Shown: piece by piece, positions 52,895-62,256 of the stretch
Layout: every line of letters begins with the position of its first letter
Position numbering within the stretch: the first letter of the stretch is position 1
Assembly: GCF_018595685.2 (NCBI RefSeq)
Contig: NZ_CP092334.1
Coordinates: 4,182,001 to 4,246,000, forward strand
Source of the DNA: Flavihumibacter rivuli
GTDB taxonomy: Bacteria > Bacteroidota > Bacteroidia > Chitinophagales > Chitinophagaceae
Reading direction: 5' to 3'
Length of the DNA stretch: 64,000 bases
The notes under the pieces: generated by a model
The model's input: the letters and a program-made list of their open reading frames with translations, nothing else
The model's database searches: none
What the model was told of the DNA's origin: nothing
Program-made: the position numbers and the translations under genes

Positions 52895-54169
52895 ATGCTG
52901 TACCACTTAATTGACTGGTTGAAAGAAATGGGAGTTAAATTCCCGGGAAGTGCGCTGTTTCAGTTCATCACTTCCCGGGTGTTACTGGCCGTGATTTTGT
53001 CACTCATCATTACGACAGTTTTCGGCAAGAAGATGATCAGTATCCTCCTGAAGAAGCAGGTAGGGGAATCTGTTCGGGACCTCGGCTTGGCAGGGGAGCA
53101 GCAAAAGAAGGGAACGCCAACCATGGGTGGGATCATCATCATACTGGCGATCCTGGTGCCTACACTACTCTTGGCTGATCTCAATAAAGCTTATGTACGC
53201 CTGATGATCTTCAGTACCATCTGGCTGGGAATGATCGGTTTCATCGATGATTACCTCAAACTGAGGGCTAAGAAGTTGGCGCAGCAGCAGGGTGTAGCTT
53301 ATAAGAAAGGAGATAAGGATGGCCTGGCCGGTTGGTTCAAGGTATTAGGCCAGGTTGGTCTGGGGCTGGTTATTGGCATTACACTATTGTTCAATGATAA
53401 TACCAAGGCATGGCGGGAATACGAAGGTACTCCTTCTGCGAAAGCAGCCGTGAAGGAGTTGAAGTTCCAGGAGAAGACGCGCTATTTCGTTGAAGCGAAT
53501 GAGCCGGTGACCACCATTCCTTTTGTAAAGTCGCATGAATTCAATTATTCCAAGTTATTGCCGGAGGCACTGCGGGGGTTCACATCTGTGCTGTATATCC
53601 TTATTGTGATCTTCATTGTGACCGCAGTGTCTAACGGCGCCAATATCACCGATGGGTTGGATGGATTGGCAACAGGGGTGAGTGCGATCATCGGGGTTTG
53701 TCTGGGTGTGTTTGCCTATGCCAGCGGCAACCTCTTGCTGGCCGATTACCTGAATATCATGTATATCCCCAACCTTGGTGAATTGTCGGTATTCATTGGT
53801 GCAATGATAGGTGCCTGTGTGGGATTCCTGTGGTATAATGCCTATCCTGCCCAGGTGTTCATGGGGGATACCGGAAGCCTGACCCTTGGTGGTATCATCG
53901 CTGCCCTGGCCATCATTGTGAGGAAGGAATTGTTGATACCCATTTTCTGTGGTGTATTCCTGGTAGAGAACCTGAGCGTAATGATCCAGGTTTCCTACTT
54001 CAAATACACGAAGAAGAAGTATGGTGAGGGAAGGAGGATATTCCTGATGAGTCCGCTTCACCACCACTACCAGAAGCTGGGCTACCATGAAAGTAAGATC
54101 GTAACAAGATTCTGGATCGTGACCATATTATGTGTGATCTTTTCAATAGTGACCTTGAAGATCCGTTAA
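52895..54169 (+). CDS. mraY: phospho-MurNAc-pentapeptide transferase MraY
   Basis: A 424-residue polytopic enzyme that makes lipid I on undecaprenyl phosphate. Hallmarks are GTPTMGGIIIILAIL, the Asp pair FIDDYLKL, NITDGLDGLATG and the C-terminal SPLHHHYQKLGYHE. It is about 60 residues longer than E. coli MraY because of an insertion (about 165-230, containing NTKAWREYEGTPSAKAAVKE) between TM segments, common in Bacteroidota. The 137-bp gap after murE is the place where murF would sit in many bacteria; murF is not found. Confidence 0.96.
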   Translation: MLYHLIDWLKEMGVKFPGSALFQFITSRVLLAVILSLIITTVFGKKMISILLKKQVGESVRDLGLAGEQQKKGTPTMGGIIIILAILVPTLLLADLNKAYVRLMIFSTIWLGMIGFIDDYLKLRAKKLAQQQGVAYKKGDKDGLAGWFKVLGQVGLGLVIGITLLFNDNTKAWREYEGTPSAKAAVKELKFQEKTRYFVEANEPVTTIPFVKSHEFNYSKLLPEALRGFTSVLYILIVIFIVTAVSNGANITDGLDGLATGVSAIIGVCLGVFAYASGNLLLADYLNIMYIPNLGELSVFIGAMIGACVGFLWYNAYPAQVFMGDTGSLTLGGIIAALAIIVRKELLIPIFCGVFLVENLSVMIQVSYFKYTKKKYGEGRRIFLMSPLHHHYQKLGYHESKIVTRFWIVTILCVIFSIVTLKIR

Positions 54170-54301
54170 GGCTTTACTGAAAAACCAGTAAGAATCCAAT
54201 CCCGGAAAAGACCAAGGTTTACTGAAAACATGAAAGGAATTGTGGTGCAGTGAAACCAATGCTTTTGAAGAACCCCCTGATCCGTGAAGAACCACTTTTT
54301 T

Positions 54302-55642
54302 ATGAATGAATCGATCATCATACTCGGTGCAGGAGAAAGTGGCGTAGGCGCTGCACTTCTCGCAAAGAAAAAGGGCTATGACTGTTTTGTCAGTGATGGC
54401 GGCAAGCTGAAGGATATCCATAAGCAGGAATTGGATGCCGCCGGAATTGAATGGGAAGAAGGTAAACATGATGAGGATAGGATCCTGAAAAGTTCTTTGG
54501 TTATTAAAAGCCCGGGTATCCCGGAGAAGAATGAACTGATGAAGAAGATCAGGGCGAAGGGCATAGAGGTGATCAGTGAGATCGAATGGGCCTACCGCTT
54601 TGCAGGTGACAGCAAGATCATTGCCATCACAGGAAGCAACGGTAAGACCACTACCACTTCGCTGATCTACCATATCTGCCATAATGGAGGCCTTGACTGT
54701 GCGTTGGTGGGGAATATCGGCTATTCATTTGCAAGACAGGTAGCAGAAGAACCCAAACCATGGTATGTGGTGGAGGTGAGCAGTTTTCAACTAGATGATA
54801 TCCGGTACTTCAAGCCAAATGTTGCAGTGCTGACGAATATAACAGAAGATCATTTGGACCGCTACGACTATAAGTTCGAAAACTATATAGCCAGTAAGTT
54901 CCGGATAACGATGAACCAGGATAAGAACGATTACTTCATCTATTGTGCAGATGATGAAGTGACCATGAAATATATCAATAAATTTTCCATCCTATCTAAC
55001 CCATTACCGTTCAGTATGAGAAAAGAACTATTGCAAGGAGCATTCATCAAGGACCAGGAGATGACAGTCAACACCGGAGAGGAAAAGTTTGACATGAGCG
55101 TGTTCGATTTCGCGCTGAGGGGAAAACATAATCAATACAATACAATGGCAGCAGGGATTGCGGCATCCGTTGTCGGATTGAGGAAGGAGAAGATCAAGGA
55201 TGCGATCCAGACCTTCGAGTCACTTGAGCATAGAATGGAGAAGGTGGCTACCGTTCGTGGAGTGGAGTTCATCAATGACAGCAAGGCGACAAATGTAAAT
55301 AGTACATGGTATGCCCTGGAAAGCATGGATAAGCCAACCATCCTGATCCTTGGCGGGGTAGATAAGGGAAATGATTATTCCGTGCTGGATGAATTGGTGA
55401 AGGAAAAGGTTAAGGCCATTGTCTGCATGGGCGTTGATAACCGGAAGATTCATGAGGCCTTCCAGAATATCGTGACCGTTATCGTTAATACATCCAGTGC
55501 AGCAGAAGCGGTTCATTCGGCCTTCCAGCTGGCGGAAAAGGGGGATGCGGTATTACTGAGTCCTGCTTGTGCAAGTTTTGACCTCTTCAAGAATTATGAG
55601 GATAGGGGACGTCAGTTCAAGGAGGCGGTTAAGTCGCTGTAA
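54302..55642 (+). CDS. murD: UDP-MurNAc-L-alanine:D-glutamate ligase MurD
   Basis: A 446-residue Mur ligase. The N-terminal Rossmann-like motif is IIILGAGESGVGAALLAKKK, the ATP loop is AITGSNGKTTTTSLIYHI, and further signatures are NITEDHLDRY, LEHRMEKVATVRGVEFINDS and LLSPACASFDLFKNYEDRGR. ATG 54302 gives the family start directly, while an in-frame GTG at 54284 would add six residues with no support. The gap to mraY is 132 bp. Confidence 0.96.
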   Translation: MNESIIILGAGESGVGAALLAKKKGYDCFVSDGGKLKDIHKQELDAAGIEWEEGKHDEDRILKSSLVIKSPGIPEKNELMKKIRAKGIEVISEIEWAYRFAGDSKIIAITGSNGKTTTTSLIYHICHNGGLDCALVGNIGYSFARQVAEEPKPWYVVEVSSFQLDDIRYFKPNVAVLTNITEDHLDRYDYKFENYIASKFRITMNQDKNDYFIYCADDEVTMKYINKFSILSNPLPFSMRKELLQGAFIKDQEMTVNTGEEKFDMSVFDFALRGKHNQYNTMAAGIAASVVGLRKEKIKDAIQTFESLEHRMEKVATVRGVEFINDSKATNVNSTWYALESMDKPTILILGGVDKGNDYSVLDELVKEKVKAIVCMGVDNRKIHEAFQNIVTVIVNTSSAAEAVHSAFQLAEKGDAVLLSPACASFDLFKNYEDRGRQFKEAVKSL

Positions 55643-55739
55643 GTAAGGTGTGAAAAGGATAGTGAAGAGTCTTTAGGGGGTGATCAGGGTTGTTGGTAAA
55701 AGATCATAGCTAAATTATTATCTAGTATTTAATTGTTCA

Positions 55740-56963
55740 ATGAACCAAATCTTAAATAGAACGAAGGGTGACAAGGTGATCTGGGCACTGGTAGTACTGC
55801 TGGCGCTGATGTCCCTCCTGGTGGTCTATAGTTCAACTGGTTCATTGGCCTATAAAATGTACAGGGGGAATACGGAGGTGTACCTGTTCAAGCAGGTGGC
55901 CTTCATCTCACTTGGCATCATGGTGATCTATTTTGTACACCAGGTCAACTATACCCTTTTTTCAAGGATAGCCCTTTTTGTCTTTCTCCTGACCATACCG
56001 TTGTTGATCTACACCCTCTTCTTTGGTGTGAAGTTGAATGAAGGTAGCCGATGGATCAGGCTTCCCATTATCAACCTGACCTTCCAAACTTCAGACCTGG
56101 CAAAGCTGGCCTTGTTCATGTATGTCAGCCGATTGCTGAGTAAGAAGCAGGAGGTGATCAAGGATTTCAAGAAAGGTTTCCTGCCGGTGATCATGCCTGT
56201 TGCGGTAACCTGTGTGCTGATCGCGCCAGCGAATCTTTCCACGGCCCTTTTGGTAGGGGCAACGAGTATGTTGCTGCTGTTCATCGGACGCGTAAGCATG
56301 AAGCACCTCCTGCTTTGTGTAGGTGTGGCACTTATTCCTGTGGCCTTCCTGGTGACTTCGGCAATTGTACAGCATAATAGCGGAAACGGTGTGAAGGCGA
56401 AAGTGGAGAACCGTTCCCGCCTGACAGCCCGTTACACCACCTGGGTGAACAGGGTGGAGAACTTTATTTATGGAGGAAAGGAAACAGATGATGATGACAA
56501 CTACCAGGTGAACCAGGCCAAGATCGCCATTGCGAAGGGAGGCTTACTGGGATTGGGACCCGGTAATAGTGAGCAAAGGAATTTCCTGCCGCATCCTTAT
56601 TCTGATTTTATCTATGCTATCATCATAGAGGAGTATGGATTGTTAGGAGGTGCAGTGGTGATCATAGTGTATCTCATTTTCCTGTTCAGGAGTATACAGT
56701 TGTTCAGGAAATGTCCCTATGCCTTTGGTGCATTCCTGGCATTGGCGCTGAGTTTTACACTGGTGATCCAGGCAATGGCCAATATGGCAGTGAATGTTAA
56801 CCTCTTCCCGGTGACAGGTGTGACGCTGCCACTGGTAAGTATGGGAGGAAGTTCTTTCTTGTTTACCTGTCTGGCCATTGGGATCATATTGAGTGTATCA
56901 AGGTATGTAGAGAAGAATGAAATAAGGGAACAACAGGCAGGTACAGAAAAGGCAGCGGCATAA
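55740..56963 (+). CDS. ftsW: septal peptidoglycan glycosyltransferase FtsW
   Basis: A 407-residue SEDS-family polytopic protein with about ten TM helices. Signatures are GSRWIRLPIINLTFQTSDLA, the extracellular loop after it, GLGPGNSEQRNFLPHPYSDF (substrate-binding region with the essential Asp) and PVTGVTLPLVSMGGSSFLFT near the end. It polymerises lipid II at the septum with FtsI as partner. The stop is 1 bp before murG. Confidence 0.95.
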   Translation: MNQILNRTKGDKVIWALVVLLALMSLLVVYSSTGSLAYKMYRGNTEVYLFKQVAFISLGIMVIYFVHQVNYTLFSRIALFVFLLTIPLLIYTLFFGVKLNEGSRWIRLPIINLTFQTSDLAKLALFMYVSRLLSKKQEVIKDFKKGFLPVIMPVAVTCVLIAPANLSTALLVGATSMLLLFIGRVSMKHLLLCVGVALIPVAFLVTSAIVQHNSGNGVKAKVENRSRLTARYTTWVNRVENFIYGGKETDDDDNYQVNQAKIAIAKGGLLGLGPGNSEQRNFLPHPYSDFIYAIIIEEYGLLGGAVVIIVYLIFLFRSIQLFRKCPYAFGAFLALALSFTLVIQAMANMAVNVNLFPVTGVTLPLVSMGGSSFLFTCLAIGIILSVSRYVEKNEIREQQAGTEKAAA

Positions 56964-56964
56964 A

Positions 56965-58074
56965 ATGGGAAAGAAGATCATCATAGCAGGAGGAGGAACA
57001 GGGGGGCACATATTCCCGGCCATCGCCATTGCCAATGCGCTGAAAAATGCAATGCCGGATACTGAGATCCTTTTTGTTGGCGCAAAAGGGAAAATGGAAA
57101 TGGAGAAAGTGCCACAAGCTGGCTATAAGATAGAGGGGTTGGATATTGCAGGGTTTAACAGGAGTTCTTTGATAAAGAATATCAGTTTGCCATTCAAGCT
57201 GATCAGGAGTTTCTTACAGGTTCGGGATATCATCGGTCGCTTCCAGCCAGACGCTGTGATAGGCGTTGGCGGGTATTCCAGTTTCCCGGTATTGCGGTTC
57301 GCTCAGCAAAAAGGTATTCCAACCTTCCTGCACGAGTCCAATTCCTTCGCCGGTAAGAGCAACCAGTTGTTGGGGAAGAAGGCCACGAGGGTATTTGTTG
57401 CAACCGATGGCATGGAGAAGTTCTTTCCTGCTGAGAAGATAACGGTAACCGGAAATCCTGTAAGGACCAATATCGTTCAGTCAGCGATCAGTCGGGAAGA
57501 AGCCTTGCGGTTCTTTCGGCTGGACCCTTCCAAAACAACGGTCCTGTCCATAGGTGGTAGCCTTGGCGCCAAGAGTATCAATGAGGCCATTGCAGCTTCT
57601 ATAAATGAATTTGGCGCGAATGACCTCCAGTTGATCTGGCAAACCGGAAAGCCATTTGCAGAACAGGGCAGGCAGGCGGCAGAGGGGAAGAAGAATATTT
57701 GGGTAAACGATTTCATCACGCAGATGGACCAGGCCTATGCGGCAGCAGACGTAGTGATCTCCAGGGCTGGGGCAATGGCCATCGCCGAGATCTGTGTAAC
57801 GAAGAAGCCAGCAGTTCTGGTGCCTTATCCGTTTGCTGCGGAGGACCACCAGACCGTGAATGCCAGGAACCTGGTTGAGAAACTAGCCGCCATCATGATC
57901 AGGGATAATGATGCAAAGGAAAAGCTGGTTCCTGAGGTAATTGAACTGGCAAAGGATCCATTGAAGCAAAAGCAACTGAGAAGTAATATTACCCCTTTAG
58001 GTGTTACCAACGCTGACGAGGTAATTGCAAATACAATAATTCAACTGGTTTTCGGTAAGGAAACCTCGAAATGA
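56965..58074 (+). CDS. murG: UDP-GlcNAc transferase MurG
   Basis: A 369-residue GT-B glycosyltransferase that makes lipid II from lipid I. The N-terminal G-loop is IIIAGGGTGGHIFPAIAIAN, followed by IGVGGYSSFPVLRFAQQKGI, HESNSFAGKSN and the C-terminal UDP-binding segment VVISRAGAMAIAEICVTKKP. Length is normal for the family. The stop overlaps a tiny ATG-started frame just before murC (see findings). Confidence 0.97.
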   Translation: MGKKIIIAGGGTGGHIFPAIAIANALKNAMPDTEILFVGAKGKMEMEKVPQAGYKIEGLDIAGFNRSSLIKNISLPFKLIRSFLQVRDIIGRFQPDAVIGVGGYSSFPVLRFAQQKGIPTFLHESNSFAGKSNQLLGKKATRVFVATDGMEKFFPAEKITVTGNPVRTNIVQSAISREEALRFFRLDPSKTTVLSIGGSLGAKSINEAIAASINEFGANDLQLIWQTGKPFAEQGRQAAEGKKNIWVNDFITQMDQAYAAADVVISRAGAMAIAEICVTKKPAVLVPYPFAAEDHQTVNARNLVEKLAAIMIRDNDAKEKLVPEVIELAKDPLKQKQLRSNITPLGVTNADEVIANTIIQLVFGKETSK

Positions 58075-58089
58075 AAACAGGGAATTGAC

Positions 58090-59475
58090 TTGCTGACACT
58101 AAAAGACATACGAACAGTTTACTTCATTGGGATAGGGGGAATTGGCATGAGTGCCCTTGCCCGCTACTTCAAGTCACAGGACAAGCAGGTGAGTGGCTAT
58201 GATAAAACACCAACACCGCTTACGGATGCCTTGCAGCAGGAAGGGATCGCCATTCATTTTGAGGAGAACCTTGAGTTGATCCCTAAGGAAGTGGAACTGG
58301 TGGTTTACACCCCGGCCATTCCAAAGGACCATACGGAACTGGTCTTTTACCAGCAGTCGGGTTATACGGTAATGAAGCGGAGTGAAGTGTTGGGAGTGAT
58401 CAGCAGGAGCTCTTTTAATATTTGTATTGGTGGTACGCATGGCAAGACCACTACCACTACCATGGTTTCGCATATCCTTCGTCATAGTGGTTATGGCTGC
58501 AATGCTTTCCTGGGTGGGATCTCTGTGAACTATGAGACCAATTTCTGGAGCCATTCCAGGAATGTGTCGGTGATAGAGGCAGATGAATATGATCGGAGCT
58601 TCCTTCGTTTGCAGCCGGATATGGCCGTGATCTCTTCCATGGATCCGGACCACCTGGATATCTATGGAACCGAAGAGGCGCTGCAGGATGCATTCATAGA
58701 GTTCAGCTCAAAGATCAAGCCCGGAGGTGTACTGTTCAGCAAGATGGGATTGAAAAGGGGATCGGCCCTGAAGGCAGACCACCATTTCACCTATAGTTTG
58801 CAGAACGATTATGCAGATTGCTATGCCGCCAATATCAGGATGCACGATGGAAGCTATCATTTCGATATTGTGCTGCCGGGTAAGGTGATCAATGGGGTGA
58901 CGCTTCATATGGGAGGCATGCATAATGTGGAGAATGCCATCGCTGCGATTGCGGTTGCTAACCAATTGGGGATAGAAGAGGAGTTGATAAAAGATGCTGT
59001 AGCTGCCTTCAGGGGAGTGAAACGCAGGTTTGAATATGTGGTGAAGAACAGCAGGATCATATTCGTGGATGATTATGCACACCATCCGGAAGAATTGCGG
59101 GCATTGATAACAGGGGCACGGACCTTGTTCCCCCAACGAAAGTGCACCGTAGTGTTCCAGCCACATTTGTACAGCCGCACCAATGACCTGGCCGGGGGAT
59201 TTGCGGAAAGCCTTGACCTGGCCGATGAAACGATCTTGTTGCCCATTTACCCTGCCAGGGAATTGCCGATGCCGGGAGTAAGTTCAGGAATGGTGCTGGA
59301 TAAAATGAAAATGGAGCGCAAGCGATTGATGGAGAAGCCAGACCTGCTGGAGTATATCAGGAATGAGTTCATTCCGCAATTGAATACGGAGTTTGGCGGG
59401 TTGCTGATCACAGCCGGAGCAGGGGATATTGATGCCCTGGTGCCACAGATCCGGAAGGAATTGGAAAGAGTGTAA
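58090..59475 (+). CDS. murC: UDP-MurNAc:L-alanine ligase MurC
   Basis: A 461-residue Mur ligase adding the first amino acid to UDP-MurNAc. N-terminal VYFIGIGGIGMSALARYFKS, ATP loop GGTHGKTTTTTMVSHIL, EADEYDRSFLRL and IFVDDYAHHPEELRALI identify it. The start is a TTG at 58090: no ATG lies between the murG stop and the conserved GIGGIGM, and the next residues LTLKDIRTVYFIG match the usual N-terminus. Alanine-adding specificity is assigned from family and order. Confidence 0.95.
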   Translation: MLTLKDIRTVYFIGIGGIGMSALARYFKSQDKQVSGYDKTPTPLTDALQQEGIAIHFEENLELIPKEVELVVYTPAIPKDHTELVFYQQSGYTVMKRSEVLGVISRSSFNICIGGTHGKTTTTTMVSHILRHSGYGCNAFLGGISVNYETNFWSHSRNVSVIEADEYDRSFLRLQPDMAVISSMDPDHLDIYGTEEALQDAFIEFSSKIKPGGVLFSKMGLKRGSALKADHHFTYSLQNDYADCYAANIRMHDGSYHFDIVLPGKVINGVTLHMGGMHNVENAIAAIAVANQLGIEEELIKDAVAAFRGVKRRFEYVVKNSRIIFVDDYAHHPEELRALITGARTLFPQRKCTVVFQPHLYSRTNDLAGGFAESLDLADETILLPIYPARELPMPGVSSGMVLDKMKMERKRLMEKPDLLEYIRNEFIPQLNTEFGGLLITAGAGDIDALVPQIRKELERV

Positions 59476-59562
59476 AGTTATTTGAATCATATAGTTGAGT
59501 TGTACTAACAGTACCTGTCCGAAGGGCGATTGAGGTGGCTATCGGGCGGGTCCCAGGGAAAA

Positions 59563-60648
59563 ATGAGCAAGGCAAGAATCAATATCAGGAAAGTTATAGC
59601 AGCTGTCTTATGGCTGGTGGCCGGCATAGCCATGCTGGTGGTGCTGGTGGCTGCGATAAGGAAGACCAACGATTCTGTTTGCAAAGGGGTGGAGATCGAG
59701 ATCGCCGGTGTCAACAACTATATGTTCCTGGATAAGGATGATGTGTGGAAGGTCTTGCAGCCGAACGGAACAAGGAAACTAAAGGGAAAGCCGGTAGACC
59801 AGTTTGACCTTCGAGGACTGGAGGAAAAGTTGGGGAAGAATGTATGGGTGAAAGATGCTGATCTGTTCTTTGATAAGGATGGTGTTTTGCAGGTTCGGAT
59901 CATAGAAAGGGAGCCCATTGCCAGGATATTTACAAGACTGGGGACTTCTTTCTATATCGATAGCAGTGGGCATTACCTTCCGCTTGCCGATGGTAAACCA
60001 CCGGTTAAGCTTCCTGTTTTCACCGGGTTTCCGGAGAAATTACGAATGAAGCAGGCTGCCGATAGCGCGCTGTTGCAGCAGGTAAAGCAACTCAGTAACA
60101 AACTTGTCAGCGACAGTTTCTGGACAGCTCAGATAACGCAGGTGGATATCAATCCGCAAAGGCAATTTGAACTGATACCGATGGTGGGCAACCATGTGAT
60201 CCTGTTTGGGGATGGCAATGACCATGAAAGCAAATTCAGGAGGCTGGAGCAATTTTACCAACAGGTGTTGAGCAGGACAGGGTTTGACCGGTATAGCCAG
60301 GTGAATGTGCAGTACGAAGGACAGGTAGTTGCTGTAAGGCGCGGGGAGTATTCAAAAGTTGATTCCATTAAGGCGGTAAAGAACATTGAGCAACTGCTAA
60401 AGGTTGCACGGGAATTACCCCTTGATACAATATCCACATCTGTGGAAAACAAAAGATTGCCAGACCAAAATGCTGGTACATCTTTAGCTGTTAAGGATAG
60501 GCCTCAAACCAGCGCCAATACTGGCTCACAGGCATCCTTAAGCGAAGTAAAAAGATCCCCGAATCCATCCTCTCCGAAAACACCATCTGGACCGCCACCA
60601 GTTAGCAATGAGCGGAAACCCAAGGCAGTAATGGGAAAGAAAGGGTAG
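59563..60648 (+). CDS. ftsQ: cell division protein FtsQ/DivIB
   Basis: A 361-residue bitopic protein with a short basic cytoplasmic part, a TM helix about 10-32 (AAVLWLVAGIAMLVVLVAAI), a POTRA domain (about 40-120, VEIEIAGVNNYMFLDKDDVW) and a FtsQ beta domain with RIIEREPIARIFTRLGTSFY and YIDSSGHYLPLADGKPPVKL. The tail after about 300 is Pro/Ser/Lys-rich. ATG 59563 follows an AGGGA site, and the in-frame TTG 59530 has none. It scaffolds the FtsB/FtsL and FtsW/FtsI complex. Confidence 0.92.
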   Translation: MSKARINIRKVIAAVLWLVAGIAMLVVLVAAIRKTNDSVCKGVEIEIAGVNNYMFLDKDDVWKVLQPNGTRKLKGKPVDQFDLRGLEEKLGKNVWVKDADLFFDKDGVLQVRIIEREPIARIFTRLGTSFYIDSSGHYLPLADGKPPVKLPVFTGFPEKLRMKQAADSALLQQVKQLSNKLVSDSFWTAQITQVDINPQRQFELIPMVGNHVILFGDGNDHESKFRRLEQFYQQVLSRTGFDRYSQVNVQYEGQVVAVRRGEYSKVDSIKAVKNIEQLLKVARELPLDTISTSVENKRLPDQNAGTSLAVKDRPQTSANTGSQASLSEVKRSPNPSSPKTPSGPPPVSNERKPKAVMGKKG

Positions 60649-60761
60649 AAGAAGCCCATGAGCAAGAGTAGCAGAAGACCATCCATATCCTGAAACCGAA
60701 TATCCGTGGTGAAAGCCATGGTTTTGATGAAGACGGAAACAACTAAAAACAACATACAACT

Positions 60762-62135
60762 ATGAACAACGAACAACCCATTATTGTAGGCCTGGATATT
60801 GGTACGACTAAGATCGCTGCCATCGCCGGCCGAAAAAATGAGTTTGGAAAGCTGGAGATACTTGGGTTTGGTCGGGCCAATAGCAATGGTGTGAAACATG
60901 GCCAGGTTTTGAATATCGACGAAACCATCAAGGCTATTGCCGCTGCCCTGGAAAACTGCTATGCTTCTAATCCTAACCTGGAGATCAGTGAAGTGTATGT
61001 AGGTATTGCGGGACACCATATCAAGAGTTTGCAGACCAGGGGAGATATCGTACGCCAGAATACAGAGGAGGAGATCTCACAGCGGGAGATCGACCAGTTG
61101 ATCGCTGATCAGTATAAGACCTATATTCCTGCAGGCGACCAGATCATTGATGTGATCCCACAGGAGTATACTGTAGATAATTTCCAGAATATCCCCAACC
61201 CCATCGGTTATGGCGGTGTGAAAGTGGGAGCCAACTTCCATATCATCACCGGTGATAAGAATGCCATCCGCAACATCAACAGGGCGGTGGAAAAATCCGG
61301 GTTGCATACCAAGGATATGGTGTTGCAACCGCTGGCATCAGCCGCTGCCGTAATGGGTATGGAGGATATTGAAGCAGGAGTGGCGATCGTGGATATTGGT
61401 GGTGGTACCACTGACCTGGCTGTTTTTTATGAAGGCATCCTGAAGCATACAGCCGTTATTCCCTTTGGTGGGGAGAATATCACCAATGATATCAAGACCG
61501 GACTGGGAGTGCTGAAGACCCAGGCAGAGCAGATGAAAGTACAGTTTGGGTCAGCATTGGCGAATGAAGCTAAGGCGAATGCATTCATTACGATTCCGGG
61601 AATGCGCGGATTGCCGCCCAAGGAGATCAGTGTAAAGAACCTGGCCAACATCATCCAGGCCAGGATGAGTGAGATCCTGGACTTTGTTAGTTATCACCTG
61701 AAGCAGGTAGGAATGGATAGCCGGGTACTGAACGGTGGCATCGTACTTACCGGTGGTGGTTCCCAGTTGAAGCACCTGATCCAGTTGACCGAGTATACCA
61801 CAGGCCTGAATGCAAGGATCGGATATCCCAATGAGCACCTGGCAGCAGGTCATATTGATGAGTTGACCAAGCCCATGTATGCTACCTGTATCGGTTTGAT
61901 CCTGAAAGGTTATGATGATTATGAGCGCAACAGGAAGCAGTTCGAGAGGGTGTTCAAGCCGGTGGAAGTGCCAAGGGAATTGCAAAAGCAGGCCGAAGTA
62001 ATGCCTGAGCCGGTTGCCCAGGAACAAGCCCCTGTTGTACGGAAGCGTTCTGAACTTGGAATCAGCAAGTTCTGGGGTAAGTTCAAGGATAACCTGATCG
62101 ATTTGTTCAAGGAAGAAGAAGACCAGCAGCTTTAA
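60762..62135 (+). CDS. ftsA: cell division protein FtsA
   Basis: A 457-residue actin-like ATPase that ties FtsZ filaments to the membrane. Signatures are VGLDIGTTKIAAIAGRKNEF (phosphate 1), the SHS2/1C domain near residues 90-170, VAIVDIGGGTTDLAVFYEGI (phosphate 2) and GIVLTGGGSQLKHLIQLTEY (adenosine). The C-terminal tail includes an amphipathic stretch (FWGKFKDNLIDLFKEEED) that should be the membrane anchor. Confidence 0.96.
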   Translation: MNNEQPIIVGLDIGTTKIAAIAGRKNEFGKLEILGFGRANSNGVKHGQVLNIDETIKAIAAALENCYASNPNLEISEVYVGIAGHHIKSLQTRGDIVRQNTEEEISQREIDQLIADQYKTYIPAGDQIIDVIPQEYTVDNFQNIPNPIGYGGVKVGANFHIITGDKNAIRNINRAVEKSGLHTKDMVLQPLASAAAVMGMEDIEAGVAIVDIGGGTTDLAVFYEGILKHTAVIPFGGENITNDIKTGLGVLKTQAEQMKVQFGSALANEAKANAFITIPGMRGLPPKEISVKNLANIIQARMSEILDFVSYHLKQVGMDSRVLNGGIVLTGGGSQLKHLIQLTEYTTGLNARIGYPNEHLAAGHIDELTKPMYATCIGLILKGYDDYERNRKQFERVFKPVEVPRELQKQAEVMPEPVAQEQAPVVRKRSELGISKFWGKFKDNLIDLFKEEEDQQL

Positions 62136-62171
62136 TAGGCCTTCTCCCAAAAAATAAGTTCTTAATAACCT

Positions 62172-62200
62172 CCCGGTGTTTGGGCCAAAACAGACCCGGG
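62172..62200 (+). promoter_or_regulatory. stem-loop in the ftsA-ftsZ gap
   Basis: CCCGG and CCGGG form the base, and an inner stem of GTTTG/CAAAC type forms around GGC, with one or two unpaired bases. There is no T-run. It may act on mRNA stability or translation of ftsZ. Confidence 0.35.
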
Positions 62201-62225
62201 TTCATTAACCCATTATTCTAAAATT

Positions 62226-62241
62226 GGCAGGTTAGCCTGCC
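62226..62241 (+). promoter_or_regulatory. second hairpin just before ftsZ
   Basis: A 6-bp stem GGCAGG/CCTGCC around TTAG is followed by an A6 run and, 15 bp later, the ftsZ ATG at 62257. Confidence 0.35.
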
Positions 62242-62256
62242 GAAAAAATTTGTGTT

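Noticed and set aside
60430..60449. DnaA-box-like palindrome inside ftsQ (ATATCCACATCTGTGGAAAA)
   Set aside because: It lies in coding sequence as an isolated pair, one half being a mismatch; nothing else nearby supports a replication role.
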